A stretch of 64,000 nt of DNA from Symbiobacterium thermophilum IAM 14863 (GTDB lineage Bacteria > Bacillota > Sulfobacillia > Symbiobacteriales > Symbiobacteriaceae): contig NC_006177.1 of NCBI RefSeq assembly GCF_000009905.1, positions 868,001 to 932,000 of the forward strand. The letters are read 5' to 3'. Below the pieces are notes generated by a model that was not told the DNA's origin, searched no databases, and saw only the letters and a list, made by a program, of their open reading frames with translations. Made by a program: the position numbers and the translations under genes. This document shows positions 21,870 through 31,897 of this stretch, piece by piece. Position 1 is the first letter of the stretch. Every line of letters begins with the position of its first letter.

Positions 21870-22634
21870 ATGTTCCCGGAGGAGCGGAAGCGGCGCATCA
21901 TCGAGCGCGTGCGCAGCGGCGCAGCGGTGACCGTGCAGGACCTCGCACAGGTCTTCGGCGTCTCCGAGTCCACGATCCGCCGTGACCTGAGGGAGCTGGA
22001 GCGGGAGGGGCTGCTGGAGCGGACCCACGGCGGCGCCGTTCCGGCCGACCCCACCCTGACGGAGCCCAGCTATGCGGAGAAGACCGATCAGAACCGGGCG
22101 GAGAAGATGGCCATCGCCCGGGTGGCCGCGGGCATGGTGCACGACGGGGCGTCGATCATCCTGGACGCCGGCACCACCACCCTGGAGATTGCCCGTCTGC
22201 TGAAGGACCGCCGCAACCTGACGGTGGTGACCAACGCCTACCCCATCGCCGCCGAGCTGGCGGATGCCCCCGGCGTCGAGGTGATCGTCACCGGCGGCAC
22301 GGTCCGGGGCAAGACCCTGGCCCTCGTGGGACCCCTGGCGGAGCAGGTCCTCGAGCAGGTCAACGCCGACCTGGTGTTCCTGGGCACCAACGGCATCGAT
22401 ATCGAGCGGGGGCTGACGACGCCGACCCCGGCCGAGGCCTCCGTCAAGCGGCGGATGATCGCCGCCGCGCGCAAGGTGGTGGTGGTGGCCGACAGCTCCA
22501 AGGCCTGGCGGGTCGCCTTTGCCGCCGTCGCGCCGGTGAGCAGCATGCATATGCTCATCAGCGACCGGGGGCTCGATCCGCGGCTGGCGCACGAACTCCT
22601 GGCCCGGGGGGTTCAGGTTCTCACCGCCGAGTAA
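21870..22634 (+). CDS. fruR: DeoR-family regulator of the fructose operon
   Basis: 254 residues. The N-terminal HTH is MFPEERKRRIIERVRSGAAV followed by TVQDLAQVFGVSESTIRRDLRELEREGLLERTHGGA, the classic DeoR signature. The effector domain has ILDAGTTTLEIARLL, VTNAYPIAAEL, VTGGTVRGKTLALVGPLAEQ and FLGTNGIDIERGLTTPTPAEA. It would repress the fruK-PTS genes until fructose 1-phosphate (or a similar effector) accumulates. I prefer ATG 21870, which gives the family's normal MFPEER start; ATG 21852 would add six residues. Upstream there is an AT-richer stretch with the decamer repeats. Confidence 0.9.
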   Translation: MFPEERKRRIIERVRSGAAVTVQDLAQVFGVSESTIRRDLRELEREGLLERTHGGAVPADPTLTEPSYAEKTDQNRAEKMAIARVAAGMVHDGASIILDAGTTTLEIARLLKDRRNLTVVTNAYPIAAELADAPGVEVIVTGGTVRGKTLALVGPLAEQVLEQVNADLVFLGTNGIDIERGLTTPTPAEASVKRRMIAAARKVVVVADSSKAWRVAFAAVAPVSSMHMLISDRGLDPRLAHELLARGVQVLTAE

Positions 22635-22639
22635 AGGGG

Positions 22640-23617
22640 ATGCATACGACCTTGAAGACCATCACAACCGTCGCCCTCAACCCCGCGATCGACCGCACCC
22701 TGGTGGTGCCCGGCTTCACCGCCGGTGCCACCAACCGGGTGGCCTCGACCCGGGTGGATCCCGGCGGCAAGGGGATCAACGTCGCCCGGGCCGCCCAGGC
22801 GCTGGGCGCCCCGGTGCAGGTGCTGGGCTTCCTGGGCGAGACTAACGCGGAACTGATCCTGAACAGTCTGTCCCACGAACAGGTGGTCCACGACTTCCTG
22901 ATGGTGCCGGGAGAGACCCGGGTCAACCTGAAGATCGTCGAGCCGCAGAGCGGGCAGCTGACCGAGCTCAACGAGAGCGGGTTTGCGGTCGCCCCGGAGC
23001 AGGTGGACGCGCTGGTCCGGCGGGTGGAGCAGCGGCTGCCCGAGACGGCGGTGCTGGTGCTGGCGGGAAGCCTGCCGGCCGGCGTTCCCGGCACGATTTA
23101 CCGGGACCTCATCGCCCTGGCCCGGCAGGCGGGGGTACCGACGATCCTGGACGCGGACGGCGAGCCGATGCGCATCGCCCTGGCGGCACGCCCGACCCTC
23201 ATCAAGCCCAACCGGGACGAGGCCGAGCGGCTGGTCGGCCGCCGGCTGGACGGCCCGGACGCCCTGGTCCAGGCCGCCCGCCAGTTGTTGCACGCGGGGC
23301 CCGAGGTGGTCGTGGTCTCCAGCGGCGCGGACGGCGCCGGCCTGGTGACCGCGCAGGAGGCCTGGTGGGCGACGCCGCCCGGCATCCGGCCGGGCAGCAC
23401 CGTGGGTGCCGGCGACTCCATGGTGGCGGGCCTGGCCCTGGCGCTGAGCGGCGGCCTGTCGCTTGCGGAGGCGCTCCGGCTGGCCACCGCGGCGGGCACC
23501 GCGACGGCCCGGCTGGACGGCACGCAGGTATGCACCCGCGATGCGGTGGACGCGGTCCTGCCGCAGGTGCGCATCGCGGAGGTCAAGGCCAAAGGAGAAG
23601 GAGGTGATTCGAGGTGA
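22640..23617 (+). CDS. fruK: 1-phosphofructokinase
   Basis: 325 residues, PfkB family. TVALNPAIDRTLVVPGF and VDPGGKGINVARAAQALGAPV are the 1-phosphofructokinase/tagatose-6-P kinase substrate signatures. The C-terminal PGIRPGSTVGAGDSMVAGLALAL holds the catalytic Asp. It converts fructose 1-phosphate, the product of the fructose PTS, to fructose 1,6-bisphosphate. It starts 5 bp after fruR and overlaps the IIA gene by 4 bp (GTGA), a coupled operon. Confidence 0.95.
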   Translation: MHTTLKTITTVALNPAIDRTLVVPGFTAGATNRVASTRVDPGGKGINVARAAQALGAPVQVLGFLGETNAELILNSLSHEQVVHDFLMVPGETRVNLKIVEPQSGQLTELNESGFAVAPEQVDALVRRVEQRLPETAVLVLAGSLPAGVPGTIYRDLIALARQAGVPTILDADGEPMRIALAARPTLIKPNRDEAERLVGRRLDGPDALVQAARQLLHAGPEVVVVSSGADGAGLVTAQEAWWATPPGIRPGSTVGAGDSMVAGLALALSGGLSLAEALRLATAAGTATARLDGTQVCTRDAVDAVLPQVRIAEVKAKGEGGDSR

Positions 23618-24057
23618 GCATCCGGGAGCTGATCACACCGGAAACGATCACGCTCGATCTGAAGGCAGGAAGGCCAGAAGAGGCGATGGCGGAGCTCGGG
23701 TCCCTGCTGGTGGCCAGCGGCGCGGTGACGGATCTGGAGACCTACCTGGAGGCCGTGAAGGCGCGTGAGGCGCAGGGCACCACCGCAGTGGGGTTCGGCG
23801 TGGCGATTCCCCACGGCAAGAGCAGCGCTGTGAGCCGTGCGGCCGTGGCCTTCGGCCGCAGCCGGGGCGCTCTGCAGTGGGAGAGCCTGGACGGCGAGCC
23901 TGTGAAGATGGTCTTCCTGATCGCCGCACCGGACGGCGCGCATGACCTGCACCTGAAGGCTCTGTCGCAGCTGGCCCGGCTGCTCATGCACGAGGAGGTC
24001 CGTGAGAAGCTGCTCACCGCGGCCAGCCCGGCCGATGTGATTGCGGCCCTTCAGTAA
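23614..24057 (+). CDS. PTS fructose-type EIIA component
   Basis: 147 residues, a stand-alone IIA domain of the fructose/mannitol type. [25 protein letters not shown] carries the phosphorylated His (PHGK), and [27 protein letters not shown] is the conserved second half. It receives phosphate from HPr and passes it to the IIB domain of the next gene. No FPr/HPr domain is fused, so general HPr is presumed. GTG start overlapping fruK. Confidence 0.93.
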   Translation: MSIRELITPETITLDLKAGRPEEAMAELGSLLVASGAVTDLETYLEAVKAREAQGTTAVGFGVAIPHGKSSAVSRAAVAFGRSRGALQWESLDGEPVKMVFLIAAPDGAHDLHLKALSQLARLLMHEEVREKLLTAASPADVIAALQ

Positions 24058-24104
24058 CCCGCAGACCCTCGGATTCCCTTACCCTTCCGTGGGAGGTGGC
24101 TCTC

Positions 24105-25469
24105 GTGGCGAAGAAGCTGGTTGCCGTTACCTCTTGCCCCACCGGAATCGCCCACACGTACATGGCGGCTGAGGCCCTGCAGAAGGCCGCCGCGGCCAGG
24201 CAGCTGAGCATCAAGGTCGAGACCCGGGGCTCCATCGGCGCCGAGAACGTGCTGACCGACGAGGATATCCGCGAGGCCGACGCCGTCATCATCGCGGCGG
24301 ACACGGCGGTCGACACGGGCCGCTTCGCCGGCAAGCCGCTGGTGAAGGTCGGCGTGAGCGAGGCGATCAAGGACCCCGCCGGGCTCATCGACCGGGCGCT
24401 CGCGGCCAAGCCGCAGGACCTGGTGGCCCGGGTTGAGGAGATCAAGCAGGAGCGGAAGTCCCAGGCCACCGGCTGGTATAAGCACCTGATGACCGGCGTG
24501 TCGTACATGATCCCCTTCACCGTGGCCGGCGGCATCCTGATCGCCATCTCGTTCATGTTCGGCATCGAGGCGGCCGCGACGGAAGGCACGTTCGCCTACG
24601 TGCTCAACGTCATCGGCGGGCAGGCCGGCTTCGGCTTTATGATCCCGATCCTGGCAGGCTTCATCGCCTACTCCATCGCGGACCGTCCCGGCATCGCCCC
24701 CGGCATGGCGGCGGGCTTCCTGGCCAACTCCGTCGGGGCCGGCTTCCTCGGGGCGATCGTCGGCGGCTTCCTGGCCGGCTACCTGGTCTACTACCTGAAC
24801 AAGTGGATCCGGCTGCCCCGCACCCTGGAGGGCATCAAGCCGGTGCTCGTCCTGCCGCTCCTGGGCGTGGGCATCACGGGCCTCATCATGGTGTACGTCC
24901 TCAACGAGCCCATGGCGGCGATCATGGCGGGCCTGCAGAACTGGCTGACGGGGCTGAGGGGCGGCTCCGCCGTGGTGCTGGGCTTCATCCTGGGCGCCAT
25001 GATGGCGTTTGACATGGGCGGCCCGGTCAACAAGGCGGCGTACGCCTTCAGCACCGGCCTGCTCGCCTCGCAGATCTACGAGCCCATGGCCGCCGTCATG
25101 GCCGCCGGCATGACCCCGCCGCTGGGCCTGTTCCTGGCCACGCTCCTGGCGCCGAAGAAGTACACCGGCGAGGAGCGGGAGGCGGGCAAGGCCGCCGCGG
25201 TGCTGGGCATCAGCTTCATCACCGAAGGTGCGATCCCGTTTGCCGCGGCGGACCCGTTCCGGGTCATCCCCGCCATCATGGCCGGCTCGGCCGTGACCGG
25301 CGCTCTTTCGATGCTGTTCGGGTGCCAGCTGAAGGTGCCCCACGGCGGCATCTGGGTGCTGCCGATGGGCAACGTCGTCACCAACCTGGGCATGTACGCG
25401 GTGGCGATCGTCGTCGGCACCGTGATCACGGCGCTGCTGGTGAACCTGCTGAAGCCGAACAAGGAGTAA
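24105..25469 (+). CDS. fruA: PTS fructose-type EIIBC permease
   Basis: 454 residues. The IIB domain comes first: [23 protein letters not shown] with the phosphorylated Cys, and a [25 protein letters not shown] segment. From about residue 120 the IIC membrane domain has around eight to ten hydrophobic helices, with [32 protein letters not shown] and [22 protein letters not shown], the family's substrate-binding loops. It imports fructose as fructose 1-phosphate. GTG 24105 follows GGGAGGTGG; GTG 24096 is an alternative. The operon closes with a 17-bp hairpin. Confidence 0.95.
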   Translation: MAKKLVAVTSCPTGIAHTYMAAEALQKAAAARQLSIKVETRGSIGAENVLTDEDIREADAVIIAADTAVDTGRFAGKPLVKVGVSEAIKDPAGLIDRALAAKPQDLVARVEEIKQERKSQATGWYKHLMTGVSYMIPFTVAGGILIAISFMFGIEAAATEGTFAYVLNVIGGQAGFGFMIPILAGFIAYSIADRPGIAPGMAAGFLANSVGAGFLGAIVGGFLAGYLVYYLNKWIRLPRTLEGIKPVLVLPLLGVGITGLIMVYVLNEPMAAIMAGLQNWLTGLRGGSAVVLGFILGAMMAFDMGGPVNKAAYAFSTGLLASQIYEPMAAVMAAGMTPPLGLFLATLLAPKKYTGEEREAGKAAAVLGISFITEGAIPFAAADPFRVIPAIMAGSAVTGALSMLFGCQLKVPHGGIWVLPMGNVVTNLGMYAVAIVVGTVITALLVNLLKPNKE

Positions 25470-25483
25470 GGCACCTGACGCAG

Positions 25484-25520
25484 AGGGGCTCCTGCCCGGC
25501 TCACCGGGCAGGAGCCCCTC
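25484..25520 (+). terminator. Strong terminator of the fructose operon
   Basis: Perfect 17-bp stem, GAGGGGCTCCTGCCCGG (25484-25500) with CCGGGCAGGAGCCCCTC (25504-25520), TCA loop. The T tract is poor (GGCTGCTTCG), but the stem is the longest in the window. Confidence 0.85.
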
Positions 25521-25534
25521 GGCTGCTTCGCTGA

Positions 25535-25700
25535 CGTGTCTCCCTTCCATACGCCTGCCGCCAGCGAACCAGGAAGGCTGTCGCAAGCCCCGGGAGGGAA
25601 AGGAGCAGCTCATAACGGCCATGCCCATCCGGATCGTCCCCTGGTGCACGCCGAGAAAATCCAGGAGCGCCAGACCCGCTACAGAGCCGAGGTGTGATAA
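25535..25700 (-). pseudogene. Possible frameshifted remnant of a membrane protein
   Basis: On the minus strand, one frame reads SVAGLALLDFLGVHQGTIRMGMAV and a second frame continues RYELLLSLPGLATAFLVRWRQAY: together two plausible hydrophobic segments ending in a basic tail. A single frame change would join them. There is no start region or conserved motif, so this is only a suspicion of a decayed gene between the fructose operon and the protease gene. Confidence 0.25.
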
Positions 25701-25766
25701 ATACGAAATGTCGGTGAACCAAAGGGTGTGATGGGGCGGTCCTCCGAACGGGAGGAGGTGCGCAGG

Positions 25767-26699
25767 ATGACCACGTCCCTGAACCCGGTTTCCCCGGCCC
25801 CGCGGCCCTCGGTGTGGCGGCAGCTCCGGGCCGGCGTCACCCATCCGGCCGGCGTGCTGTTCCTCGCCCTCTGGGTGGCCGGCGCCGCGACGCTCGCACT
25901 GCGCGGCCGGGCCGAACTCGTCCTGGAGGTTGTCTTCAGACTGCTCATCATCAACCTCATTCCCCTGGTCGTTCTGCTCAGGCGGACCCCGTACCCCCCG
26001 GCGCCCGACGCGCCCCGGCATCGCCGTTGGGTGTTGTGGGTCCAGGTGGCCTTCCTCGCGGCCCTCATCGCCCTGGGCGTGCTGTACGTCCTGGGGCATT
26101 ACGGCCTCATCCCATCCAGGTGGACGCAGGTTCCGGTCTGGACGCAGGCCAACGAGGCGCTGGAGCACCTGGGAGAGAAGCTGTTCGGACAGAGGCGGAT
26201 TGTGGCCAACCCGGCCCTGAACGCGCTCCTCCCGGGGCTTGTGCTGTGGCTCGGCGGGGTGTGCCCGGCCGAGCTCTGGCTGCGGCGGGGCCACAGCTCC
26301 TTCGCCGTCGCGGCCCCCTACCTCATCTTCGTAGCCATCGCGGTGGTGCCGCCGGTGATCGCGGGCGATACCCGCACAGCCGCAATGGTCGGACTGATGT
26401 TGGTGAGGAACTTCTTCGTCAACGGGTTCACCGAGGAGTTCCTGTTCCGGGGTGCGCTGCAGACGCGGCTCAGCCAGCTCCTCGGCGAGGGCTGGGGCCT
26501 GGTTCTTGCCTCGCTGATCTTCGGGGTCGCCCACGTGGGCGGGCTGATGCCCGCACTCGACGGCGATGTCCTGGCTGCCCTGGGCCTGTGTATCACCAGC
26601 CGGGCCGCCGCGGGCCTGATCTTCGGGATCCTGGCCATACGGACCCGGAGCCTGATCGCACCCACGGTGGCGCACCTCACGCTGAACCTGTTCGGGTAG
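25767..26699 (+). CDS. CPBP-family intramembrane glutamic protease (CAAX-like)
   Basis: 310 residues, several membrane helices (VLFLALWVAGAATLAL, VVFRLLIINLIPLVVLL, VLWVQVAFLAALIALGVLYVLG and others). The catalytic motifs are intact: the Glu pair in NGFTEEFLFRGALQTRL (EExxxR), His in IFGVAHVGGLMP, and the third motif IAPTVAHLTLNLFG. Members process prenylated proteins or bacteriocin/immunity peptides; the substrate here is unknown. ATG 25767 after GGAGGAGG. Single-gene unit. A decayed stretch resembling its C-terminal part lies next to the IS element at 43.8 kb. Confidence 0.88.
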   Translation: MTTSLNPVSPAPRPSVWRQLRAGVTHPAGVLFLALWVAGAATLALRGRAELVLEVVFRLLIINLIPLVVLLRRTPYPPAPDAPRHRRWVLWVQVAFLAALIALGVLYVLGHYGLIPSRWTQVPVWTQANEALEHLGEKLFGQRRIVANPALNALLPGLVLWLGGVCPAELWLRRGHSSFAVAAPYLIFVAIAVVPPVIAGDTRTAAMVGLMLVRNFFVNGFTEEFLFRGALQTRLSQLLGEGWGLVLASLIFGVAHVGGLMPALDGDVLAALGLCITSRAAAGLIFGILAIRTRSLIAPTVAHLTLNLFG

Positions 26700-26702
26700 G
26701 GC

Positions 26703-26728
26703 GCGGGACCTCGCCGCCGAGGTCCCGC
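26703..26728. terminator. Hairpin between convergent protease and acyl-CoA ligase genes
   Basis: 11-bp perfect stem, GCGGGACCTCG (26703-26713) with CGAGGTCCCGC (26718-26728), loop CCGC, then CTTCCC on the plus strand. Confidence 0.7.
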
Positions 26729-26739
26729 CTTCCCATACC

Positions 26740-28245
26740 CTATTTCAGTTCTCGCTTCAATATCTTCCCCGCCGCGTTCTTCGGCAGCTCCGGAAGGAAC
26801 TCCACCTGCTTCGGGATCTTGTACTTGGCCAGCAGCTTCCGGCAGTGTTCGATCAGCTCCTCCTCCGTGAGGCGCATTCCGGGCTTCAGCACCACAAAGG
26901 CCTTGCCCACCTCGCCCCACTTCGGGTCCGGGATGCCGACCACGGCGCACTCGGCCACCGCCGGGTGCTGGTAGATGGCATCCTCCACCTCCAGCGGGAA
27001 GACGTTCTCGCCGCCGGAGATGAACATCTCCTTCTTCCGGCCGACGATGTAGTAGAAGCCCTCCTCGTCCCGGCGGGCCAGGTCGCCGGTGTGCAGCCAC
27101 CCGTCCTGCAGCGCCTCCGCGGTGGCCTCCGGGTTCCGCCAGTACCCCGAGAAGACGTGTCCGCCCTTGATCAGCAGCTCGCCCACCTCGTTGGTCCCGC
27201 ACAGGCGCCCGTCCTCGGCCACGATCCGCAGCTGGATGTGGGGGAGGGGGAAGCCGACGGAGCCGGGTTTGTCCCACGAGCGGTGGTCGGGCATGCCGAA
27301 GGTGTTGGGGCCGGCCTCGGTGAGGCCGTAGCCGATCTTGAACTGGCAGCCCTTCGCCCGGTAGGCCAGCTGCACCGGCTCCGGGCAGGCGGCGCCGCCC
27401 GAGATGAGGAAGCGCACCCGGCTGAAGTCGGTCTCGGCGAACCGGGGGTGGTCCATCACCATCTTGAACATGGTGGGCACCATGAAGATGACCGTCAGCC
27501 GCTCCTTTTCCACCGCATCCAGCAGTTCGCCCGGGTCGAAGGGACCCATCAGGATCGAGCAGCCGCCCAGCTCCACCAGCGGCGTGGTGAAGACGTTCAG
27601 CCCGCCGGTGTGGAAGAACGGGGTGAGGATCGGCACCCGGTCGTCCGGCGACAGCGTCCAGCCGGCGATGGTGTTCCAGGCGTTCCAGAGCACCGCCCGG
27701 TGGCTTAGCACCGCGCCCTTGCTGCGGCCGGTGGTGCCGCCGGTGTAGAGGATCATCCAGGGATCCTCCGGATCCAGATCCGGCGCGGGCGGGGTCTCCT
27801 CCGGGTAGCCGCTCAGGTCCAGGTTCAGCAGCCCCACGGGCTTCGGCGGCTGCAGTTCGGCCACGGCCTGCTCGAAGTGGGGACCGTAGAAGAAGATCCT
27901 CGGGTCGGTGTCGGCCACCAGCGGCCGCAGCTCGGCCACGGTGAGCCGCCAGTTGTAGGGGACGTAGATCGCGCCCAGCTTGCCGCAGGCGAAGAGCAGG
28001 GTCAGCATCTCCAGGCAGTTCTGGGAGAGCACCGCAACCCGGTCGCCCCGACGCACGCCCTGCTCCAGCAGGAAATGGGCCATCCGGTTCGCCATGCGGT
28101 TCCACTGGTCGTACGTGAGCCGGAGCGGCTCCGCCTGCGGGTCGCCCAACCCGGCCCGCTGGGCCCGCGGCATCACGACCAGCGCCTCCCGGAAGGGGGT
28201 GTGAATGGCCCGGCGCCCCAGCCAGTCGCCGACGGTATTGATCAT
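26740..28245 (-). CDS. AMP-dependent acyl-CoA synthetase/ligase
   Basis: 501 residues, ANL superfamily. The AMP-binding P-loop WMILYTGGTTGRSKGAVLSH lies at about residue 165; IGYGLTEAGPNTFGM is the adenine-binding motif; GWLHTGDLARRDEEGFYYIVGRKKEMFISGGENVFP is the hinge region, and AAGKILKREL has the catalytic Lys. It activates a carboxylic acid to its CoA thioester. It is the last gene of the minus-strand block with thiolase, SDR and Liv transporter, so the imported substrate is probably a carboxylic acid. Substrate class is not evident from sequence. Confidence 0.9.
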   Translation of the reverse strand: MINTVGDWLGRRAIHTPFREALVVMPRAQRAGLGDPQAEPLRLTYDQWNRMANRMAHFLLEQGVRRGDRVAVLSQNCLEMLTLLFACGKLGAIYVPYNWRLTVAELRPLVADTDPRIFFYGPHFEQAVAELQPPKPVGLLNLDLSGYPEETPPAPDLDPEDPWMILYTGGTTGRSKGAVLSHRAVLWNAWNTIAGWTLSPDDRVPILTPFFHTGGLNVFTTPLVELGGCSILMGPFDPGELLDAVEKERLTVIFMVPTMFKMVMDHPRFAETDFSRVRFLISGGAACPEPVQLAYRAKGCQFKIGYGLTEAGPNTFGMPDHRSWDKPGSVGFPLPHIQLRIVAEDGRLCGTNEVGELLIKGGHVFSGYWRNPEATAEALQDGWLHTGDLARRDEEGFYYIVGRKKEMFISGGENVFPLEVEDAIYQHPAVAECAVVGIPDPKWGEVGKAFVVLKPGMRLTEEELIEHCRKLLAKYKIPKQVEFLPELPKNAAGKILKRELK

Positions 28246-28293
28246 CGGGTATTGCCTCCTTCAGGTGGCACGGGGTTGAGTGGGGGATCGGAC

Positions 28294-28320
28294 CGGCCTC
28301 CCGCCCGGCGCGGGAGGCCG
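28294..28320 (-). terminator. Hairpin between livF and the acyl-CoA ligase gene
   Basis: 11-bp perfect stem CGGCCTCCCGC (28294-28304) with GCGGGAGGCCG (28310-28320). No T tract on the minus strand, so partial attenuation rather than full termination is possible. Confidence 0.45.
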
Positions 28321-28340
28321 CAGGGGTCGGGTGGAGGGGG

Positions 28341-29037
<697 letters not shown>

Positions 29038-29045
<8 letters not shown>

Positions 29046-29832
29046 GAGCGGCACCCTCCTCATCGTCCTCCTCGCCCAGGTAGGCCCGGATCACCGCCGG
29101 GTCGGACTGCACCTCGGCGGGGGTGCCTTCGGCGATCTTCCGGCCGAAATCCATCACCGTGATCCGCTCGCAGATGCGCATTACCAGGCTCATGTCGTGC
29201 TCCACCAGGAGCACCGTGGCCCTGTACCGGTCCCGGACCTCCCGGATCAGCTCCGCCAGTTCCAGCGTCTCCTGCGGGTTCATGCCGGCGGCCGGCTCGT
29301 CCAGGAGGATCAGCCGCGGCTGCGCCACCAGCGCCCGGCCGAACTCCACCCGCTTCTGGATGCCGTAGGGCAGCAGCTGCGGGTAGGCGTCCTTGTAGGC
29401 GGCGATGCCCAGGAACTCCAGCACCTCCAGGGCTCGCTCCTCCGCCTCACGCTCCTCCCGACGGACCGCGGGGACCAGGTTCCCCAGGGCCGAGGCGAGG
29501 AGGCCGTAGCGGATGCGGCTGTGCTGGCCGACCAGCAGGTTGCCCAGCACCGTCAGGCCGCGGAAGAGCTCCACGTTCTGGAAGGTGCGGGCGATGCCGT
29601 GATGGATGACGTCGTGGGGCGCCATCCGCAGCAGGTCCTTTCCCGCGAAGGCGATGCTGCCGCCCACGGGGTCGTAGATCCGGCTGATGAGGTTGAAGAC
29701 GGTGGACTTGCCGGCGCCGTTGGGGCCGATGAGCCCGTGGATGGTCCCTTCCTCCACCGCGAGGTCCAGCCGGTCCACCGCGACGATGCCGCCGAAGCGC
29801 ATCGTCACCTGCCTGAGCTCCAGCAGGGCCAT
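29038..29832 (-). CDS. livG: Branched-chain-type ABC transporter ATPase LivG
   Basis: 264 residues. Walker A GLIGPNGAGKSTVFNLI, the LivG-specific HHGIARTFQNVELFRGLTVLGNLLV, Walker B LILLDEPAAGMNPQE. The usual ABC signature LSxGxQ is replaced by LLPYGIQKRVEFGRAL, the normal LivG form. It ends in an acidic stretch EEDDEEGA. It abuts livM with no gap. Confidence 0.93.
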
Positions 29833-30858
29833 CTACTCCACCCCCCCGGCCGCGGCGTGCCGGCGCCCGGCCCACCAGTGCTGCAGCCTCCGCCACAGGT
29901 CCACGAGCCCCAGGGGCAGGTAGAGCACCACCAGCACCAGGATGACGCCCGTCAGCACCTGATTCAGGTTCTTGAAGACGTTCATGAGGAACGGGGAATG
30001 GTCGAAGGCCCCCGACCGCTGAAGCGCCAGCGAGATCCGTTCCACGGCCTTGGGCATCAGGGACATGAACAGCGAACCCACGATCGAGCCGGGCACCGAG
30101 GCCAGGCCGCCCAGCACGATGATGGTGAACAGCTCCATCGACAGGGCCAGGTTGAAGTCGTGGGGGGCGATGTAGTTCATCATGTGGGCCCAGAGGCTGC
30201 CGGCGATGCCGGCGTAGAACGCCGAGAGGGCGAAGGCGGTGGTCTTGTACCGGGCCAGGCTGATGCCCATCGCCTGCGCGGCGACGCTGCTGTCCCGCAG
30301 GGCGATGAAGGCCCGACCGGTGCGCCGTCTGGCGATGTTCAGGGCCACCCAGGTGAGGAGGGCCAGGGCGATCAGGATCAGGTAGTAGTAGGGGCGGTCC
30401 TCCTTGAAGTAGAGGCCATAGAGGTAAGGGGCGGCGGGCTTCACCCCGGTCCAGCCGCCGGAGAGCCCCTTCCAGAGGTTGAGGATCTGGGGCACCGCCA
30501 CGCCGAAGCCCAGGGTGGCGATGGCCAGGTAGTGGCCCTGCAGCCGGAGCGCCGGGAAGCCCAGGGCGTAGCCCACGGCGGCGCTGATCAGCCCTGCCAG
30601 CGGCAGGGCGCCCCAGAAGGGAATGCCGACCTTGGCGGTGAGGCCGTAGCTGGCGAAGGCGCCGATGGCCATGAAGGCCGCGTGGCCGATGGAGATCTGG
30701 CCGGCGAAGCCGGTGAGCAGGTTGAGGCCGATGGCCGCGATGGCCAGGATCAGGGCCCGGTTGGTGAGCAGCACCAGCCACGACCATTCGTCAGGCAGCG
30801 CGTAGGGCAGCGCCAGCACGGCCAGGGCGCCCAGGAGGAAGAGCAGCTTCTTGCCCAT
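29833..30858 (-). CDS. livM: Branched-chain-type ABC permease LivM
   Basis: 341 residues with about eight to ten hydrophobic helices; FAGQISIGHAAFMAIGAFASY is the LivM signature near the N-terminus, GFPALRLQGHYLAIATLGFG the second. The cytoplasmic EAA-like loop is RDSSVAAQAMGISLARYKTTAFALSAFYAG. It forms the membrane channel with LivH. ATG start 4 bp after livH. Confidence 0.92.
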   Translation of the reverse strand: MGKKLLFLLGALAVLALPYALPDEWSWLVLLTNRALILAIAAIGLNLLTGFAGQISIGHAAFMAIGAFASYGLTAKVGIPFWGALPLAGLISAAVGYALGFPALRLQGHYLAIATLGFGVAVPQILNLWKGLSGGWTGVKPAAPYLYGLYFKEDRPYYYLILIALALLTWVALNIARRRTGRAFIALRDSSVAAQAMGISLARYKTTAFALSAFYAGIAGSLWAHMMNYIAPHDFNLALSMELFTIIVLGGLASVPGSIVGSLFMSLMPKAVERISLALQRSGAFDHSPFLMNVFKNLNQVLTGVILVLVVLYLPLGLVDLWRRLQHWWAGRRHAAAGGVE

Positions 30859-30861
30859 GGG

Positions 30862-31731
30862 CTACACCTTCTTTCGCTGGACGGTCCCCATCAGGCCGCT
30901 GGGCCTCAGCATCAGCACCAGCACGATGAGGCCGAAGGCAAAGGGGGTTTTCAGCTGCGGGACGAACTGGCCGACCAGGTTCTCCAGCACGCCGAGGGTG
31001 AGGCCGCCCACCACGGCGCCGGGCAGCGAGGTGAACCCGCCCAGCACCGCGGCGGTGAACGCCTTGATCTGCATGTCGGCCATCATGTTGATGTCCAGGT
31101 TGGTCACCGGGGCGATGAGGATGCCGGCGGTGGCGGCCAGGACGCCTCCCAGCCCCCAGGTGAGGGAGAGGATGCGGTCGGTGGGGATGCCCATCAGGCG
31201 GGCCGCCACCCGGTTTTCGGCCACCGCCCGCATGGCGATGCCCAGCTTGGTGAACTTGAAGAGGAGGAAGAAGCCGGTCATCACCACGAGGCTGACGGCG
31301 AGGTTGACCAGGTCCGGCAAGGTGATCACCAGGTCGCCCAGGCGGATGGGGCTGCCGCTCACCGCCGTCGGGAACGGCCTGGCCTGGTAGCCCCAGATCC
31401 AGCCGGCCACCCCGTTGATGATCTGCATCAGCCCCAGCGTCGCGATCAGCACGCTGATGAGGGGGGCCTGGGCCAGGGGGCGCAGCGCCACCCGCTCGAT
31501 GACGGCGCCCATCAGGAAGGCGAAGGCCAGCGCCAGCACGAAGGCGCCCCAGTAGGGGAGGCCGGCGGTCTTCAGCAGGGTGAACATGATGAAGGTGCCG
31601 AACATGGCCATCTCGCCCTGGGCGAAGTTGACCACGTCGGTGGTCTTGAAGATCAGCACCAGGCCCAGGGCGGCCAGGGCGTAGAGCGAACCCGTGGCCA
31701 GGCCGCTGATGATCTGCTGGGCGAAGATCAC
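30862..31731 (-). CDS. livH: Branched-chain-type ABC permease LivH
   Basis: 289 residues, GTG start after AGGAGGG. ISGLATGSLYALAALGLVLIFKTTDVVNFAQGEMAMFG is the standard LivH N-terminus; MRAVAENRVAARLMGIPTDRILSLTWGLGGVLAATAGIL is the ATPase-contact loop, and AAVLGGFTSLPGAVVGGLTLG the last helices. Inner-membrane subunit of the importer served by the binding protein at 31898. Confidence 0.93.
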   Translation of the reverse strand: MIFAQQIISGLATGSLYALAALGLVLIFKTTDVVNFAQGEMAMFGTFIMFTLLKTAGLPYWGAFVLALAFAFLMGAVIERVALRPLAQAPLISVLIATLGLMQIINGVAGWIWGYQARPFPTAVSGSPIRLGDLVITLPDLVNLAVSLVVMTGFFLLFKFTKLGIAMRAVAENRVAARLMGIPTDRILSLTWGLGGVLAATAGILIAPVTNLDINMMADMQIKAFTAAVLGGFTSLPGAVVGGLTLGVLENLVGQFVPQLKTPFAFGLIVLVLMLRPSGLMGTVQRKKV

Positions 31732-31748
31732 AGAATCGCCCTCCTACG

Positions 31749-31787
31749 CCGGCGGGGGGAGGGGGAGGCCCCGCTCCCCCCCGCCGG
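31749..31787 (-). terminator. Stem-loop between the binding-protein gene and livH
   Basis: CCGGCGGGGGGAG (31749-31761) pairs with CTCCCCCCCGCCGG (31774-31787) with one bulged C. Such hairpins after binding-protein genes usually lower expression of the permease relative to the binding protein. Confidence 0.5.
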
Positions 31788-31897
31788 TCCGCGTCTCTGT
31801 CAGGAAGCGGTGGTGGGTGCGCTCCCGCCGGGGCCGCCTGAGGACCCGTGCGGACCCGGCTGGTGCGGCCCGGCGGAGCGCGGTGTGGGCTTTCGGT

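Noticed and set aside
24051-26675. Very long open frames opposite real genes (also 29044-31962 +, 33223-36345 +, 38462-41962 +)
   Set aside because: They are antisense shadows produced by the high GC content: low-complexity His/Gly/Arg/Gln-rich translations with no motifs, lying over well-recognised genes.
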